Assembly: GCA_902801845.1 (NCBI GenBank)
Contig: CADCJW010000011.1
Span: 1 to 53,474 of the forward strand
From: an uncultured Eubacteriales bacterium
GTDB lineage: Bacteria > Bacillota > Clostridia > Christensenellales > CAG-138
Direction of reading: 5' to 3'
DNA length: 53,474 nucleotides
Below, one piece after another: positions 1 through 7,359 of the stretch; position 1 is the stretch's first letter, and each line of letters starts with the position of its first letter. Under the pieces are notes generated by a model that saw only the letters and a list, made by a program, of their open reading frames with translations, had not been told where the DNA came from and ran no database searches. A program made the translations under genes and the position numbers.

Positions 1-83
1 CCATTCCGAACACAGAAGTTAAGCTCACATACACCGACAATACTTGGCTGGCAACGGCCCGGGAAGATAGGCAGCCGCCGGGA
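1..83 (+). rRNA. rrf: 5S ribosomal RNA, 3' part (cut by window start)
   Basis: The first ~83 bases contain the conserved 5S core CCGAACACAGAAGTTAAGC followed by the helix IV/V region and a GC-rich 3' end. A full 5S is about 117 nt, so roughly the first 35 nt lie outside the window. A strong terminator follows within a few bases, as expected at the end of an rRNA operon, so 16S and 23S genes probably lie upstream. The exact 3' end is estimated. Confidence 0.93.
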
Positions 84-87
84 CCCC

Positions 88-120
88 AAAGAGTCACTCC
101 ATTGAGTGACTCTTTTCTTT
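88..120 (+). terminator. Intrinsic terminator of the rRNA operon
   Basis: A 12-bp perfect stem (88-99 with 104-115) with a CATT loop is followed by a T-rich tail. It lies five bases after the 5S end and is the likely rrn terminator. Confidence 0.9.
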
Positions 121-134
121 TGTCCCATAACAAA

Positions 135-160
135 AGGAAGCTGAGCTCTTTCAGCTTCCT
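135..160 (+). terminator. Second terminator-like hairpin after 5S
   Basis: A perfect 10-bp stem (135-144 with 151-160) with a 6-nt loop follows the first terminator and is trailed by an A/T-rich stretch without a clean T run. It may be a back-up terminator. Its activity is inferred. Confidence 0.5.
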
Positions 161-193
161 AAATTTTATCCAATTATGTGCTTTTCTTTTTCG

Positions 194-336
194 TGCACCT
201 TTTTTCTTCTGCTATGGGCAAAACATAGTCGAAACCTCACTCCGTTTGGTTTCTCATTGTTTTGCCTGTGCTTCGCCTCGCTTCATCTGCCACAGGCAGC
301 GCTCGGCTCCGCACTCACCGAAGAGAAAAAGGTGCA
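194..336. repeat. Palindromic intergenic repeat split by an inserted module
   Basis: Arms at 194-209 and 320-336 are complementary: TGCACC plus TTTTTTCTTC against GAAGAG plus A-run plus GGTGCA. They match the arms of the intact short palindromes at 9435-9472, 11876-11914 and elsewhere in this window. Here the loop holds about 110 nt containing the structured module described at 216-313. No gene is visible between the 5S and the GNAT gene end at 347. Confidence 0.75.
216..313 (+). repeat. Structured ~100-nt repeat module, copy 1
   Basis: This segment resembles the two tandem units at 36595-36804. It can fold into two hairpins. Hairpin 1 pairs GGCAAAACA with TGTTTTGCC, with an inner GAAACC/GGTTTC stem. 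Hairpin 2 pairs TGCCTGTG with CACAGGCA around a CTTCGCCTCGCTTCATCTG loop. Compared with the other copies, the first helix changes on both sides and keeps its pairing, which suggests selection on structure. Its function is unknown. Confidence 0.7.
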
Positions 337-346
337 AAAAACCATC

Positions 347-889
347 TTACCCGTTCCCCCAGGACTTCACCCGTATTTTGTCGATGATAGTGACCTTGCC
401 CGAGACATGATGCCCGTATTCCTGGAACCCCAGGGACAGCAGGAGGCGTTCGCTGGGGATGTTGAAGGGGAAGTGGCCGCAATGCAGATACGGGGCGTCC
501 GAGGAGTGTCGTTGGATCATGGAGAGCAATGCTTCCCCCATGTACCCCTGCCGCTGATAGGGCGGGAAGGTGGCGTAGGCCAAGGTCCGGCCGCCGACCG
601 GCAAGGCGCGTTGCATATCCTCCGGCAGCTCCGACGGCACGTCCAAAAGAAAGCCGATCAAAGCGTCGTCGGCTTTACGGACCAGACCATAGGCGGCGGG
701 CAAGGCGGAGAAACGTTGGAAGATCTGCCTGGCCCTCTCATCAGACAGCTCCAGGGGCAGGCCGTACATCCGGCGCAGCTCCCGATCCCCGATGCCGGAG
801 AGGAAGGCCGCCTCGTCCTGAGGGGACAGATGGCGAACGATCAGTCGCTCCGTTTCCATGTCAATCGGCCTTTGAGTAGATCCAGCCAT
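347..889 (-). CDS. GNAT family N-acetyltransferase
   Basis: This 180-residue protein looks like a RimJ/RimL-type GNAT acetyltransferase, which would transfer an acetyl group from acetyl-CoA to an amine. The segment METERLIVRHLSPQDE is the typical GNAT first strand and helix. The acetyl-CoA loop region is the YQRQGYMGEALL stretch near residue 114, a Q/RxxGxG/A-like motif. The substrate cannot be told. The ATG at 889 is preferred because AAGGAGG lies 9 nt upstream; the METERL start at 859 has no good SD. With the 889 start the gene overlaps the end of the deacetylase gene by 29 nt, so the two are probably co-transcribed and translationally coupled. The gene runs into the repeat at 194-336. Confidence 0.85.
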   Translation of the reverse strand: MAGSTQRPIDMETERLIVRHLSPQDEAAFLSGIGDRELRRMYGLPLELSDERARQIFQRFSALPAAYGLVRKADDALIGFLLDVPSELPEDMQRALPVGGRTLAYATFPPYQRQGYMGEALLSMIQRHSSDAPYLHCGHFPFNIPSERLLLSLGFQEYGHHVSGKVTIIDKIRVKSWGNG

Positions 890-1940
890 AATGGAGGCCC
901 TCCTTGGAGCAGTTCAAAAGCTCCGACACGGTGACCAGCTGGTAGCCCTGCTGCTGGAGGGCGGGGATGATGACCTTCATGGCCTCCACGGTCTTCTGAT
1001 ACTTGTCGTGGAAGAGAAGGATGGAGCCATTGAGACCCCGGCCCAGCTCGTCCTTTTCGGCGAGGATCCGTTCGATCATCATCTGGGCGGTGTAGTCCTC
1101 GTGGGAGTCGTGGCTGGAACGGGTGTGGTTGACGATGGCCAGCTCCAGCTCCTTGGCCATAGCCACGATATCCTCCCGGGTGTCGCTGCCCTTCTTGCCG
1201 TAGGAGATGTAGGGCGGGCGCAGCAGGTGGATCCGGTAGCCGAAGAGCCGGTAAATCTTGTCGTTCACGTCGCCCACGGTGGTCCGTCGGTCCGCCGGGG
1301 AGAGCTTTTCCAAATCGTCGTGGTTGGTGGTGTGGTTGCCGATCTCGCAGCCCAGGCCCAGCTCCCGCTTGACCAGGTCCTGGTTGGCGTCCACGTAGGC
1401 GCCCTTGATGAAAAAGGTGGCTCGGGCGTGGTTCGCCTCCAATACGTCCAATATTGCCCCGGTGATGGGGGGGTAGGGCCCGTCGTCGAAGGTCAGGGCC
1501 AGCATCTTTCCGTTAGGGTCGATCTGCATCTTGTCCAGGGCACGGTAGATGGAAGCGGCGTCCGGGTAATTCCCATATGTGGAAAGGTTTTTATAGAGCT
1601 GTTCCGTGCGTTCGATGTACCAGTCCGCCTGGATGGCCGGGGCGGGGGTAGCGGGGATGGGGGTGGCCGGGACGGCGGTGGGAAGGGCCGTCATGGCGGC
1701 CGTGGGAAGAAGGGTGTCGGCCACGGCGGAGGCTGCGGCGGCCGTGGGCTCCAGAGCGGAGGCCGGCTGATTTTTCTTCACGGCCCGGGTGACGAGGGAC
1801 ACGATGCCCACCACCAGCAGCGCAACGATCAATAAACCGGCGGCCAGCACCATCAGCCGACGGCGGCGGTATTTCTTTCTTTTCGCGGCGGCCCGTTTGC
1901 GCGCAGCGCGGCGCCGGGCCTCCTCACGACTCATTTCCAT
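861..1940 (-). CDS. Membrane-anchored polysaccharide deacetylase (NodB domain)
   Basis: This 359-residue protein has a very basic N-terminus (residues 5-28), one membrane segment (about 29-51), an Ala/Thr/Pro-rich wall-spanning linker (about 60-105) and a NodB carbohydrate esterase 4 domain (about 145-345). Visible catalytic motifs are TFDDGP (D152, D153), the zinc motif NHTTNHDDL (H203, H207), RPPY (241-244) and LLFHD (H311). The family removes N- or O-acetyl groups from peptidoglycan or related glycans, here on the outer face of the membrane. The exact substrate is unknown. The promoter at 1947-1975 puts transcription start at or next to the start codon, with no room for an SD, so the message may be leaderless. 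The GNAT gene follows with overlap. Confidence 0.9.
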   Translation of the reverse strand: MEMSREEARRRAARKRAAAKRKKYRRRRLMVLAAGLLIVALLVVGIVSLVTRAVKKNQPASALEPTAAAASAVADTLLPTAAMTALPTAVPATPIPATPAPAIQADWYIERTEQLYKNLSTYGNYPDAASIYRALDKMQIDPNGKMLALTFDDGPYPPITGAILDVLEANHARATFFIKGAYVDANQDLVKRELGLGCEIGNHTTNHDDLEKLSPADRRTTVGDVNDKIYRLFGYRIHLLRPPYISYGKKGSDTREDIVAMAKELELAIVNHTRSSHDSHEDYTAQMMIERILAEKDELGRGLNGSILLFHDKYQKTVEAMKVIIPALQQQGYQLVTVSELLNCSKEGLHYGWIYSKAD

Positions 1941-1946
1941 GGGGCC

Positions 1947-1975
1947 AGTATACAGGATTATTGCCTTTTTTGCAA
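1947..1975 (-). promoter_or_regulatory. Sigma-A-type promoter for the deacetylase gene
   Basis: On the minus strand a TTGCAA -35 (1970-1975) is separated by 17 nt from a TATACT -10 (1947-1952). The first base of the ATG (1940) lies seven bases after the -10, about where transcription should start. Confidence 0.7.
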
Positions 1976-1990
1976 GAATGGGGTTCTTTT

Positions 1991-2026
1991 GCCGCTTTTT
2001 CTCTTCAGTGAAGAGGAAAAAACGGC
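1991..2026. repeat. Short palindromic intergenic repeat (TTTTTCTCTTC family)
   Basis: GCCGC plus TTTTTCTCTTC is followed by a 3-nt loop and a near-perfect complement (one A bulge or mismatch). It lies between two divergent genes and is followed by an A/G-rich stretch. It belongs to the same family as 9435, 11766, 11876 and 40186. There is no clear T tail, so it is not a standard terminator. Confidence 0.7.
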
Positions 2027-2119
2027 GGAAAAAGAGAAGCGCCTGCGCTCATTCGTGTCTGTCCAAAAGCGGAATTTTTGAAAAAAATTGCGCTTTCGGA
2101 TGCAAAGAGAAGGATTATC

Positions 2120-2128
2120 TGCTATAGT
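2120..2128 (+). promoter_or_regulatory. Extended -10 promoter upstream of the PBP gene
   Basis: TGC followed by TATAGT matches an extended -10 element. There is no convincing -35 at 17 nt, which fits the extended -10 class. Transcription would start near 2135, about 30 nt before the TTG start codon. Confidence 0.5.
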
Positions 2129-2163
2129 ATAAACAGCTTAGTATGTACTTTGGAGGAAATCGG

Positions 2164-4779
2164 TTGAAACGCACCGTCGCCGCATTGCTGATACTCGCCA
2201 TGCTCCTTCCCATAGCCGTCCTCACGGGCTGCGGCCCGGACCGGGGCCAGGGGAGCGTGGTCTGTGTGCAGTTCATCAACTACCTGGCCAACGAGGACTA
2301 TGATTCCGCCTACAACCTGATCGCCGACGATCTCAAGAAGGAGGAGCCTCCCAAGGCCACCAAGGCGCCCACCCCCGGCCCCGGAGAGACCCCTGCGCCT
2401 ACGGCCGCGCCCACCGTGGAACCCACGGCGGAGCCGGAGGGGAACACGGACCATCGGATGACCCGCACGGAGTTCAAAAAGCGGTATACGGACATCTTTT
2501 CCGCCATGGGCCTTACGGGCATCGGTAAAAAGATCATCTCCGAGGTGAACGGCACCATCAACGCCAGCGTGGTCTATGAGATGACCTACTACAGCGAGAA
2601 GGCGGGGAATCTGACCTTCACCTTCACCGTGAACAGCGAGTACCACGAGGGATGGATGGTCATGTGGGACCCCAGCCTCATCTTCCCCAACATGGAGTGG
2701 GGCGACACCATGCTGGTGGGCACCAACTATCCGGATAGGGGCGAGATCTTTGATGCGGACGGCATCCTTCTCGCCGAAAACGTGCCCGCCGTCACGGTCT
2801 ACTGCATCCCCAGCAAGATCCAGCTCAAGGACGGCGGCAAAGCCGTCACCGACGTGAAGACCCTCTTTAAGGCTGAGGACAAGGACCTGACCCCGGAACA
2901 GCTGGCGGAAAAGGAACTGTACGTGCCCTTCGAACAGGCGGTGGCCGCGGTGCCCGAGCTGCAGATGACGGATGCGGACGTGCGCAACAGCCTGGCCCGG
3001 ACCTTCCGCGACTTCGCCAAGCTGGCGGTCCTCTATCCTGATGAGATGAGCCCGGAGCTGGAGGCGCGGCTTCTGACCATCCCCGGCGTGGGCGTGGACA
3101 GCAACAACTACGGTACCCTGCGCCAGTATCCCTTCGGCACCAGCCTCGCCCATCTTCTCGGCTACGCCGGCATCATCCAGAAGGAGTATCTGAACCATTA
3201 CTCCATGGAGAACGGCATCCTGAAGGAGAACAAGGAATGGCTCTACGTGCTGGACGAGAACGGGAACAAGGTCAACGATCCCAACTACGACGGCGACAGC
3301 TGGCTGGGCTACGCAGGTCTGGAAAAGCAGTTTGAGGAGCGGCTCCGCGGCATCAAGGGGAGCTTCGCCTACATCCAGGGCAAGGGCGGCGCAGTGAAGC
3401 AGATCTTGTACAACGTGCCCGCCGTGGACGGGGAGGATCTGCACCTGACCGTGAAGATCAACATGCAGCAGCGGGCCGAGGAGGTCATCAAAAACATCGT
3501 CTATGACGACTCCATCAGCGGCACGGTCATCGTCATGAACCCCACCACCGGAGGCGTGGAGGCCATGGTCTCCTTCCCGGGGTACGACCCCAACTCCTTC
3601 TCCCGCGGCGACTTGGACGACGAAGCCTGGTCCGCCATGGAGAAGGACCCCAAGACCCCCCTGTTGAACCGGGCCATCCAGGGCCTCTATCCCCCCGGCT
3701 CCACCTTCAAACCTTTGGTGGCCATCACGGCCCTGGAATCGGGGAACGTGACGCTGGACTGGGCCTTCCCGGAGGAGCAGGAGCGGCTCAAGGGCACGGA
3801 CACCATCTGGAACCCCACCAAGGGCAAGCTGATCCCCGAAAGCGGCGTCACCAAGGTGACCCGTACCTGGAGCACCAACCGGCGGGGCCCCATGAACATG
3901 AAGAACTGCATGATCCAGTCGGACAACATCTACTTTGCCTACCTGGGCATGAAGATCGGCTGGGACACCCTGAAGAAATATCTGACCGTCATGGGCATGG
4001 GCGAGGCGATCCCCTTTGAGCTGCCCACCCAGAAATCCCAGATCAAAAACACGGGCACCGCAGAGGAGCCGGCCTCCGAGGAGACCATGGACCTCTTGGC
4101 CATGACCGGATACGGACAGGGCGAGCTGCTGCTGACGCCCCTGCAGCTGGCCTGCTATATCTCCGCCTTCCGCAACGGAGGAACCGTCTACGCCCCCTAT
4201 GTGATCGAGTCCATCTGGCAGGAGGACAAGACGGAATATAAGGAGATCACCCATCACGAGCAGACCATCTGGAAGGAGCTGTGCGCCACCAGCACCGCGG
4301 AGTCCATCCGGGACATGCTGGAAGGGGTCGTAGAGCCTCCCAGCAACATGGGCAAGAATCCGGTGACGAAGGCGCCCTGGGCCGGTTACGGCACGGGCCG
4401 GTTTTTGAGCGTGCTGCGGGTCTACACCTGCGCCGGCAAGACGGGCACCGCCGAGTTGGCAAAGAAGCAGAACGCCAAGGACGCGGACAAGGAGCTGGCC
4501 TGGTTCGTGGCCTTCCGCAGCCGGCATTTGGACGGCACGGAGCTCGCCCCCGAGGAGGAGCGGCTGGTGCTGGTCATGCTGGAGATCGACATGACAAAAC
4601 AGGTGGACGAGTGGACCCAGATGAAGTTTTTGATCGCCCAGGCCCTGCTGAAGGACGACACATTGACCGTGTCCCCCGGCAGCGAAAGCTGCATCGAGGA
4701 GCGGTCCGGCGAACCGGACGCGGTGAACACCGCCGCCGGCAATGATGGCGAGAACGACGACGGGAACCATGCGGGTTAA
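2164..4779 (+). CDS. Class B penicillin-binding protein (lipoprotein transpeptidase with NTF2-like domain)
   Basis: This protein of about 871 residues cross-links peptidoglycan outside the membrane. The N-terminus is a lipoprotein signal ending in the lipobox LTGC. It is followed by a small NTF2-like (MecA_N-type) domain interrupted by a Pro/Thr/Ala-rich insert, a PBP dimerisation domain (about 180-420) and the transpeptidase domain. The active-site motifs are STFK (S513), SDN (S586) and KTG (K759). The TTG at 2164 is chosen because GGAGG lies 8 nt upstream; the ATG at 2143 lies before that SD. The domain order resembles B. subtilis PBP3 and MecA-type low-affinity PBPs, but resistance cannot be inferred from this alone. 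murG follows after 52 nt. Confidence 0.92.
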   Translation: MKRTVAALLILAMLLPIAVLTGCGPDRGQGSVVCVQFINYLANEDYDSAYNLIADDLKKEEPPKATKAPTPGPGETPAPTAAPTVEPTAEPEGNTDHRMTRTEFKKRYTDIFSAMGLTGIGKKIISEVNGTINASVVYEMTYYSEKAGNLTFTFTVNSEYHEGWMVMWDPSLIFPNMEWGDTMLVGTNYPDRGEIFDADGILLAENVPAVTVYCIPSKIQLKDGGKAVTDVKTLFKAEDKDLTPEQLAEKELYVPFEQAVAAVPELQMTDADVRNSLARTFRDFAKLAVLYPDEMSPELEARLLTIPGVGVDSNNYGTLRQYPFGTSLAHLLGYAGIIQKEYLNHYSMENGILKENKEWLYVLDENGNKVNDPNYDGDSWLGYAGLEKQFEERLRGIKGSFAYIQGKGGAVKQILYNVPAVDGEDLHLTVKINMQQRAEEVIKNIVYDDSISGTVIVMNPTTGGVEAMVSFPGYDPNSFSRGDLDDEAWSAMEKDPKTPLLNRAIQGLYPPGSTFKPLVAITALESGNVTLDWAFPEEQERLKGTDTIWNPTKGKLIPESGVTKVTRTWSTNRRGPMNMKNCMIQSDNIYFAYLGMKIGWDTLKKYLTVMGMGEAIPFELPTQKSQIKNTGTAEEPASEETMDLLAMTGYGQGELLLTPLQLACYISAFRNGGTVYAPYVIESIWQEDKTEYKEITHHEQTIWKELCATSTAESIRDMLEGVVEPPSNMGKNPVTKAPWAGYGTGRFLSVLRVYTCAGKTGTAELAKKQNAKDADKELAWFVAFRSRHLDGTELAPEEERLVLVMLEIDMTKQVDEWTQMKFLIAQALLKDDTLTVSPGSESCIEERSGEPDAVNTAAGNDGENDDGNHAG

Positions 4780-4831
4780 GATCGGCATAGAATAGGCAGC
4801 GACGAAGCATACGAGGCGAGGGGAGAGAAGC

Positions 4832-5896
4832 ATGAAGACCATTATCTTTACCGGCGGCGGCACGGCGGGGCATGTGATGCCCAACCTGGCGCTGATGGAC
4901 CGATTGGATAAAGGCGAGTGGACCATCCACTATATCGGCACCGAGGAAGGCATCGAGCACGATCTCCTTGCCCAGCGGCCGGAGGTGGTGTACCACGCCA
5001 TCGCCTGGGGGAAGCTCAGGCGGTACTTCTCCTGGAAGAACTTTTCCGATCCCTTCCGGGTGGTGAAGGGGTATTTCCAATCCCGGCGGATCATGGGGGA
5101 GGTGAAGCCCGACGTGCTCTTCAGCAAGGGAGGGTACGTATCCGTGCCCGTGGTCATGGCGGCCCGGGGCAAGTGCCCGGTCATCTGCCACGAGAGCGAC
5201 TATTCTCCGGGCCTGGCCAACCGGATCGCGTCCAAATTCGCGGACACCGTCTGCACCACTTTCTCCGACACCGTATCGAAGGTCCCCTCGGGCAAGGGCG
5301 TCCATACCGGCACCCCCATCCGCGCTTCCCTCTTTGAAGGGAGCCGGGAGAAGGGATTGGCCTTCACGGGCCTCTCCGGGGAGAAGCCAGTGCTGCTGGC
5401 GGTAGGCGGCAGCACCGGCGCCAAGGCGCTGAATGAAGCTTTGGAAGCGTCCCTCGATGAGCTCCTCAAAACCTTCGACATCGTGCACCTCTGCGGCCAG
5501 GGGAAGTTGGACGACACCGCGCCCCGGCCCGGATACGTGCGCTTCGAGTATGTGAACGAGCAGATGGCCGACGTGCTGGCCTTGGCGGACGTGGTGCTGA
5601 GCCGGGCGGGGGCCAACGCGGTCTTCGAGCTGCTGGCCCTGAAAAAGCCCAGCGTGCTGGTGCCTCTGCCTCTGGAGGCCAGCCGGGGCGACCAGATCCT
5701 GAACGCGAAATACTTTGAGAAGAACGGCTACGCCGTCCATCTGCCCCAAAGCGAGATCACGCCGGCGCGGCTCCAGGAGACGGTGCTGAACCTGTATCGG
5801 GACCGGCAAAAATACATCGACGCCATGGCATCGGCACCCGGCGCCGACGGCACAGAGAACATTCTGCGCCTTATCTTCCGCGCGGTGGACCAATGA
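4832..5896 (+). CDS. murG: MurG, UDP-GlcNAc:lipid I N-acetylglucosaminyltransferase
   Basis: This 354-residue enzyme adds GlcNAc to lipid I to make lipid II on the inner face of the membrane. Visible family motifs are the N-terminal glycine-rich loop FTGGGTAGHVMPNLAL, the FSKGGYVSVPVV segment, HESDYSPGLANRIAS, the second-domain GGSTGAK loop near residue 190, and the UDP-GlcNAc-binding region from SRAGANAVFELLAL to LEASRGDQ. Length is normal for MurG. The start has a GGGGAGAG SD 6-8 nt upstream. It lies just downstream of the PBP gene, joining precursor synthesis with cross-linking, and overlaps the next gene by 4 nt (ATGA). Confidence 0.95.
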   Translation: MKTIIFTGGGTAGHVMPNLALMDRLDKGEWTIHYIGTEEGIEHDLLAQRPEVVYHAIAWGKLRRYFSWKNFSDPFRVVKGYFQSRRIMGEVKPDVLFSKGGYVSVPVVMAARGKCPVICHESDYSPGLANRIASKFADTVCTTFSDTVSKVPSGKGVHTGTPIRASLFEGSREKGLAFTGLSGEKPVLLAVGGSTGAKALNEALEASLDELLKTFDIVHLCGQGKLDDTAPRPGYVRFEYVNEQMADVLALADVVLSRAGANAVFELLALKKPSVLVPLPLEASRGDQILNAKYFEKNGYAVHLPQSEITPARLQETVLNLYRDRQKYIDAMASAPGADGTENILRLIFRAVDQ

Positions 5897-7305
5897 CGGC
5901 GCAACGCTATATCGAACAACTGAGCGGCGAAGCGGCGGGGGAGGCCCTGTCCGCTTTGTGCGCCCTTTCCAAAACCAAGGCGGGTCGGACCGAGATCAAC
6001 GGTCTGTTGGGGGACAGGCTCTCCCTTCATGAGGCCGCCTCGTCCCCCACGCCCAAGGTCCGTAAAAACGCCTATCGGCTTATGGGTGCTTTGGAGGATG
6101 ATCGGGATCTGCCCGTTTTGCGGGAAGCCCTTCACAGGGAGGAGACCCTTTTCGCCATCCCCAGCCTGCTGCTCGCTTTGGGACGGCTGGGGGACGAGGA
6201 TACCTTGCGGGCCTATGGGCCGCCCAAGTCCCCAAGCCCCGAGACGGACGGGCTGGTGGGGCAGATCGTCCTCGCTCAGAAAAAGGCGCTGCAGCAATTC
6301 GAAAGCTTTGGATCGGAAAAACTCACGCGGCTGGAAAAGCCCCAAAAGGTGCTGTGTTACGCTCCCGAGGGGTTTTTGGACGTGCTGATGGAGGAACTTT
6401 TGGAACTGGGCTTCGAACCCGTGGCGGAGAAGGGCGCCGCATCGGTGATCACGGACCGGATCGATCGCATCTACCGGGCCAACTGCCTGGCGGAGGCGCT
6501 GCTGCCCCTCGCCTTTGACGTGCCCCTTGACGCAGATCAGATCGTCCGCCGCGTGGGACAGCTGCCTGGGGCGCGATATCGGATCGAACTCAGGGGCTAC
6601 ACCCGGGACCGGCGCAAGCTCATCGGAGCCCTGGCACAGGCCCTCCCGGGGCAGAACAATCCCTCCGCCTATGATACGGAGCTTCGGGTGGATTGCCACA
6701 TGGACCAGGCGGATCTGTATCTCAAGCTTTGGAACGTGGAGGATCAGCGCTACCCCTGGCGGCAGCGGGCCGTCAGCGCCTCCATCCATCCCGCCACGGC
6801 CGCGTGCCTCGCTCGGTACGCCAAGCGGTTCGAGAAGCGGGACAGGCCCCGGGTCCTGGACCCCTTCTGCGGCTGCGGATCCCTCCTCTTTGCCCGGGAA
6901 TCCTTGGGCCCCTGCCGGGTGCTGGTGGGCGTCGATAAGAGCGGCAGCGCCGTGGAGAGCGCCCGGATGAACGCCCGGGCGGGGAAGTCCAAAGCTTCCT
7001 TCGTCACCAAGGACGCCCTGCGCTTCGAGGCCAGGGAGGGTTTTGATCTCATCCTCTCCAACCTGCCCTTCGGGAACCGGGTGGGGAACCACGAAGACAA
7101 CACCCGCCTCTACGATCGGTTCGTTCGGCGGCTGCCCGAGCTGCTGAGCCCCGGGGGCGTGGCTGTTCTCTACACGATGGAGTATAAGCTGCTGAAAGCC
7201 TGTCTCGGCAGGGTCCGGGGACTCGCTCTGCGGGAACAGAAGCGGACCGAGGCCGGGGGATTGCTGCCCTGGATATTTGTGGTTGACAGGGAAGATTCAC
7301 GCTGA
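5893..7305 (+). CDS. RNA N2-guanine-type methyltransferase with HEAT-like N-terminus
   Basis: This 470-residue protein has a C-terminal class I methyltransferase domain with motif I DPFCGCGS (about 319-326), an acidic GVDKSG loop and motif IV NLPFG (about 388-392), the signature of N2-guanine RNA methyltransferases such as TrmN/RlmL. The first ~130 residues look like short helical HEAT-type repeats (phrases such as PKVRKNAYRLMGAL and LFAIPSLLLALGRLG). The middle may be a degenerate substrate-binding module; I do not see a clear THUMP domain. The target RNA is unknown. It starts in a 4-nt overlap with murG, so it is translationally coupled. Confidence 0.82.
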   Translation: MTAQRYIEQLSGEAAGEALSALCALSKTKAGRTEINGLLGDRLSLHEAASSPTPKVRKNAYRLMGALEDDRDLPVLREALHREETLFAIPSLLLALGRLGDEDTLRAYGPPKSPSPETDGLVGQIVLAQKKALQQFESFGSEKLTRLEKPQKVLCYAPEGFLDVLMEELLELGFEPVAEKGAASVITDRIDRIYRANCLAEALLPLAFDVPLDADQIVRRVGQLPGARYRIELRGYTRDRRKLIGALAQALPGQNNPSAYDTELRVDCHMDQADLYLKLWNVEDQRYPWRQRAVSASIHPATAACLARYAKRFEKRDRPRVLDPFCGCGSLLFARESLGPCRVLVGVDKSGSAVESARMNARAGKSKASFVTKDALRFEAREGFDLILSNLPFGNRVGNHEDNTRLYDRFVRRLPELLSPGGVAVLYTMEYKLLKACLGRVRGLALREQKRTEAGGLLPWIFVVDREDSR

Positions 7306-7359
7306 TAAAATTTTAAAGATTCAGATGTATCCCGCCAAGGCGGGAAGGAGGATTTGTTC

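Noticed and set aside
7306..7359. T-box or SAM riboswitch before metG
   Set aside because: Only about 54 nt lie between the genes, with one small hairpin and no T-box (TGGNACCGCG-like) sequence.
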